5,744 nucleotides of DNA. Origin: JBAWAP01 sp049589355. GTDB lineage: Bacteria > Chloroflexota > Anaerolineae > VGOG01. The position numbers were made by a program, and so were the translations under genes. The notes beneath the pieces were generated by a model. The model saw nothing but the letters and a program-made list of their open reading frames with translations. It did not search any database and was not told the origin of the DNA. Location: positions 1 through 5,744 of the forward strand of contig JBAWAP010000212.1 in assembly GCA_049589355.1 (NCBI GenBank), read 5' to 3'. The first letter of the stretch is position 1, and the number at the start of each line of letters is the position of its first letter. Shown here in pieces: positions 5,122 through 5,744 of the stretch.

Positions 5122-5744
5122 TTAGGGTTCTGTCTTGAACCGTGTGGTCACTGTGCCACCTTGCTTTGTACCACATGAGTTTTTGATTCCACCTCTGATT
5201 TGAATGTTGTACCAAGTATCGTGGATCCAATCAGGATCAGAATTATCAAGAGAGAGCGTTACTGAGTAACCAGCCGAGTCATAGGTCGCCGAAGTGAGGT
5301 GGGCCTTTTTGCTGGGGCTACTTTCCTGAAAGACCTCATACTGACCTATGGCAGTGACGTTTGCTCCCATAGGCTGGTTGTAATAGACGATAATTGCTGC
5401 TGTGTTAATCGGAACACCGGTCTCCTCGTCATCCGGATCCATACTCTGCACGAATCCTTCCGGTAGCTCTCCATCGTCAAAAACCGGATCACTACAAACC
5501 GGTGTCACCGTGAGCGTCAGTGTTGGCGTATCAGCGGGTGTCGCTGTGGACGTAGGCGTCGGCGTTGGCGTATCAGTAGGTGTTGATGTCGCCGTCCCTG
5601 TTGGCGTGTGAGTGTGGATGGTTGTCGGTGTTGGCGTATTCGTGAGTGTCGCTGTTGGTGTGTGAGTGTGGATGGCTGTCGGTGTTGGCGTATTCGTGAG
5701 TGTCGCTGTTGGTGTGTGAGTGTGGATGGCTGTCGGTGTTGGCG
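5122..5744 (-). CDS. Secreted or surface protein with Thr-Pro linker and C-terminal bacterial Ig-like domain, 5' end outside the window
   Basis: The minus-strand frame is open from the right edge to the TAA at 5124-5122. An internal GTG at 5508 could be called as a start, but the frame continues upstream with consistent Thr-Pro composition and no plausible ribosome site there, so I treat the gene as partial. About 82 residues (5744-5497) are a Thr/Pro/His linker (TPTAIHTHTPTATLTNTP repeats, then TPTPTPTST). After a Cys-Ser-Asp-Pro junction and an acidic stretch, 5445-5125 reads as one Ig-like domain of the Big_5/SbsA type: DPDDEETGVPINTAAIIVYY, NQPM, a TWYNIQIRGGIKN strand, and a final TTRFKTEP. 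The role is probably a stalk plus adhesion or structural module; the N-terminal, perhaps catalytic, part is not in view. It converges on the large gene with a 26-bp gap and no visible terminator. Base composition is lower in GC: 31/60 G+C at 5281-5340 against 44/60 at 2281-2340. Confidence 0.75.
   Translation of the reverse strand, partial: PTPTAIHTHTPTATLTNTPTPTAIHTHTPTATLTNTPTPTTIHTHTPTGTATSTPTDTPTPTPTSTATPADTPTLTLTVTPVCSDPVFDDGELPEGFVQSMDPDDEETGVPINTAAIIVYYNQPMGANVTAIGQYEVFQESSPSKKAHLTSATYDSAGYSVTLSLDNSDPDWIHDTWYNIQIRGGIKNSCGTKQGGTVTTRFKTEP
5606..5744 (-). repeat. 54-bp tandem repeat encoding an 18-residue Thr-Pro unit
   Basis: Units start at 5606, 5660 and 5714 on the plus strand, the last cut by the window edge after 31 bases. 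The units are nearly identical; the first differs by a T for C in GATGGTTGTC. The period is divisible by 3, so copy number can change without shifting the frame. Confidence 0.85.

Noticed and set aside
3908..5230. A 440-codon open frame on the minus strand
   Set aside because: It is antisense to the deacetylase-like module and overruns into the convergent gene. Its translation is Val/Gly/Asp-rich with no recognisable domain, as expected from the complement of a GC-rich coding region.
5402..5611. Plus-strand open frame rich in VGVSVGVDV
   Set aside because: It is the complement of the Thr-Pro linker and Ig-like junction of the minus-strand gene; low complexity only.
5606..5744. The 54-bp direct repeats as a CRISPR array
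   Set aside because: The units abut with no unique spacers and are read continuously as a Thr-Pro linker.

Overview
This window looks like part of a GC-rich genome from an environmental bacterium, most likely a Chloroflexota (Anaerolineae/Caldilinea-type) lineage. That placement is an inference. It rests on secreted multidomain proteins, a recurrent [YF]-LPL-I-x-K motif at or near domain ends (HRLFLPLILK, HRVYLPLIVK), and a long Thr-Pro linker ahead of an Ig-like domain. All of these are familiar from secreted proteins of that phylum. No RNA gene, CRISPR array, transposase or replication gene is visible.

Layout. Bases 1-73 are an almost pure C-run/G-run fold-back that looks like a contig-end artefact. 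The plus-strand frame that is open from the left edge to 1580 is the 3' part of a secreted alpha/beta-hydrolase-like gene. It carries the same C-terminal subdomain twice, at 81-272 and 1287-1475, so the full protein was probably a tandem of two hydrolase modules. A 98-bp spacer (1581-1678) holds a possible promoter and a strong Shine-Dalgarno site. Next comes a large plus-strand gene (1679-5095, 1138 aa) encoding a signal peptide, a six-repeat NHL/arylsulfotransferase-like beta-propeller, a carboxypeptidase-regulatory-like domain, a transglutaminase-like domain, an LPL motif, and a NodB-like polysaccharide-deacetylase-type domain. A third gene (5744 down to 5122, minus strand, 5' end outside the window) converges on it with a 26-bp gap. 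It encodes a Thr-Pro repeat linker followed by one bacterial Ig-like domain.

How they fit together. All three products appear to be exported and to act outside the membrane, on or near the cell wall or extracellular polymers. The sequence does not show a shared pathway. The two plus-strand genes may be neighbours without being co-transcribed.

The most interesting structure is inside the large gene. Three arrays of an octanucleotide repeat (TGCTCCNN) sit in or before inter-blade loops of the propeller. Because 8 is not divisible by 3, every frame on a given strand reads the same 8-residue peptide with no stop. A 16-bp-arm palindrome lies in frame further on. The transglutaminase core is scrambled by what look like two compensating single-base indels that remove the catalytic Cys from the main frame.
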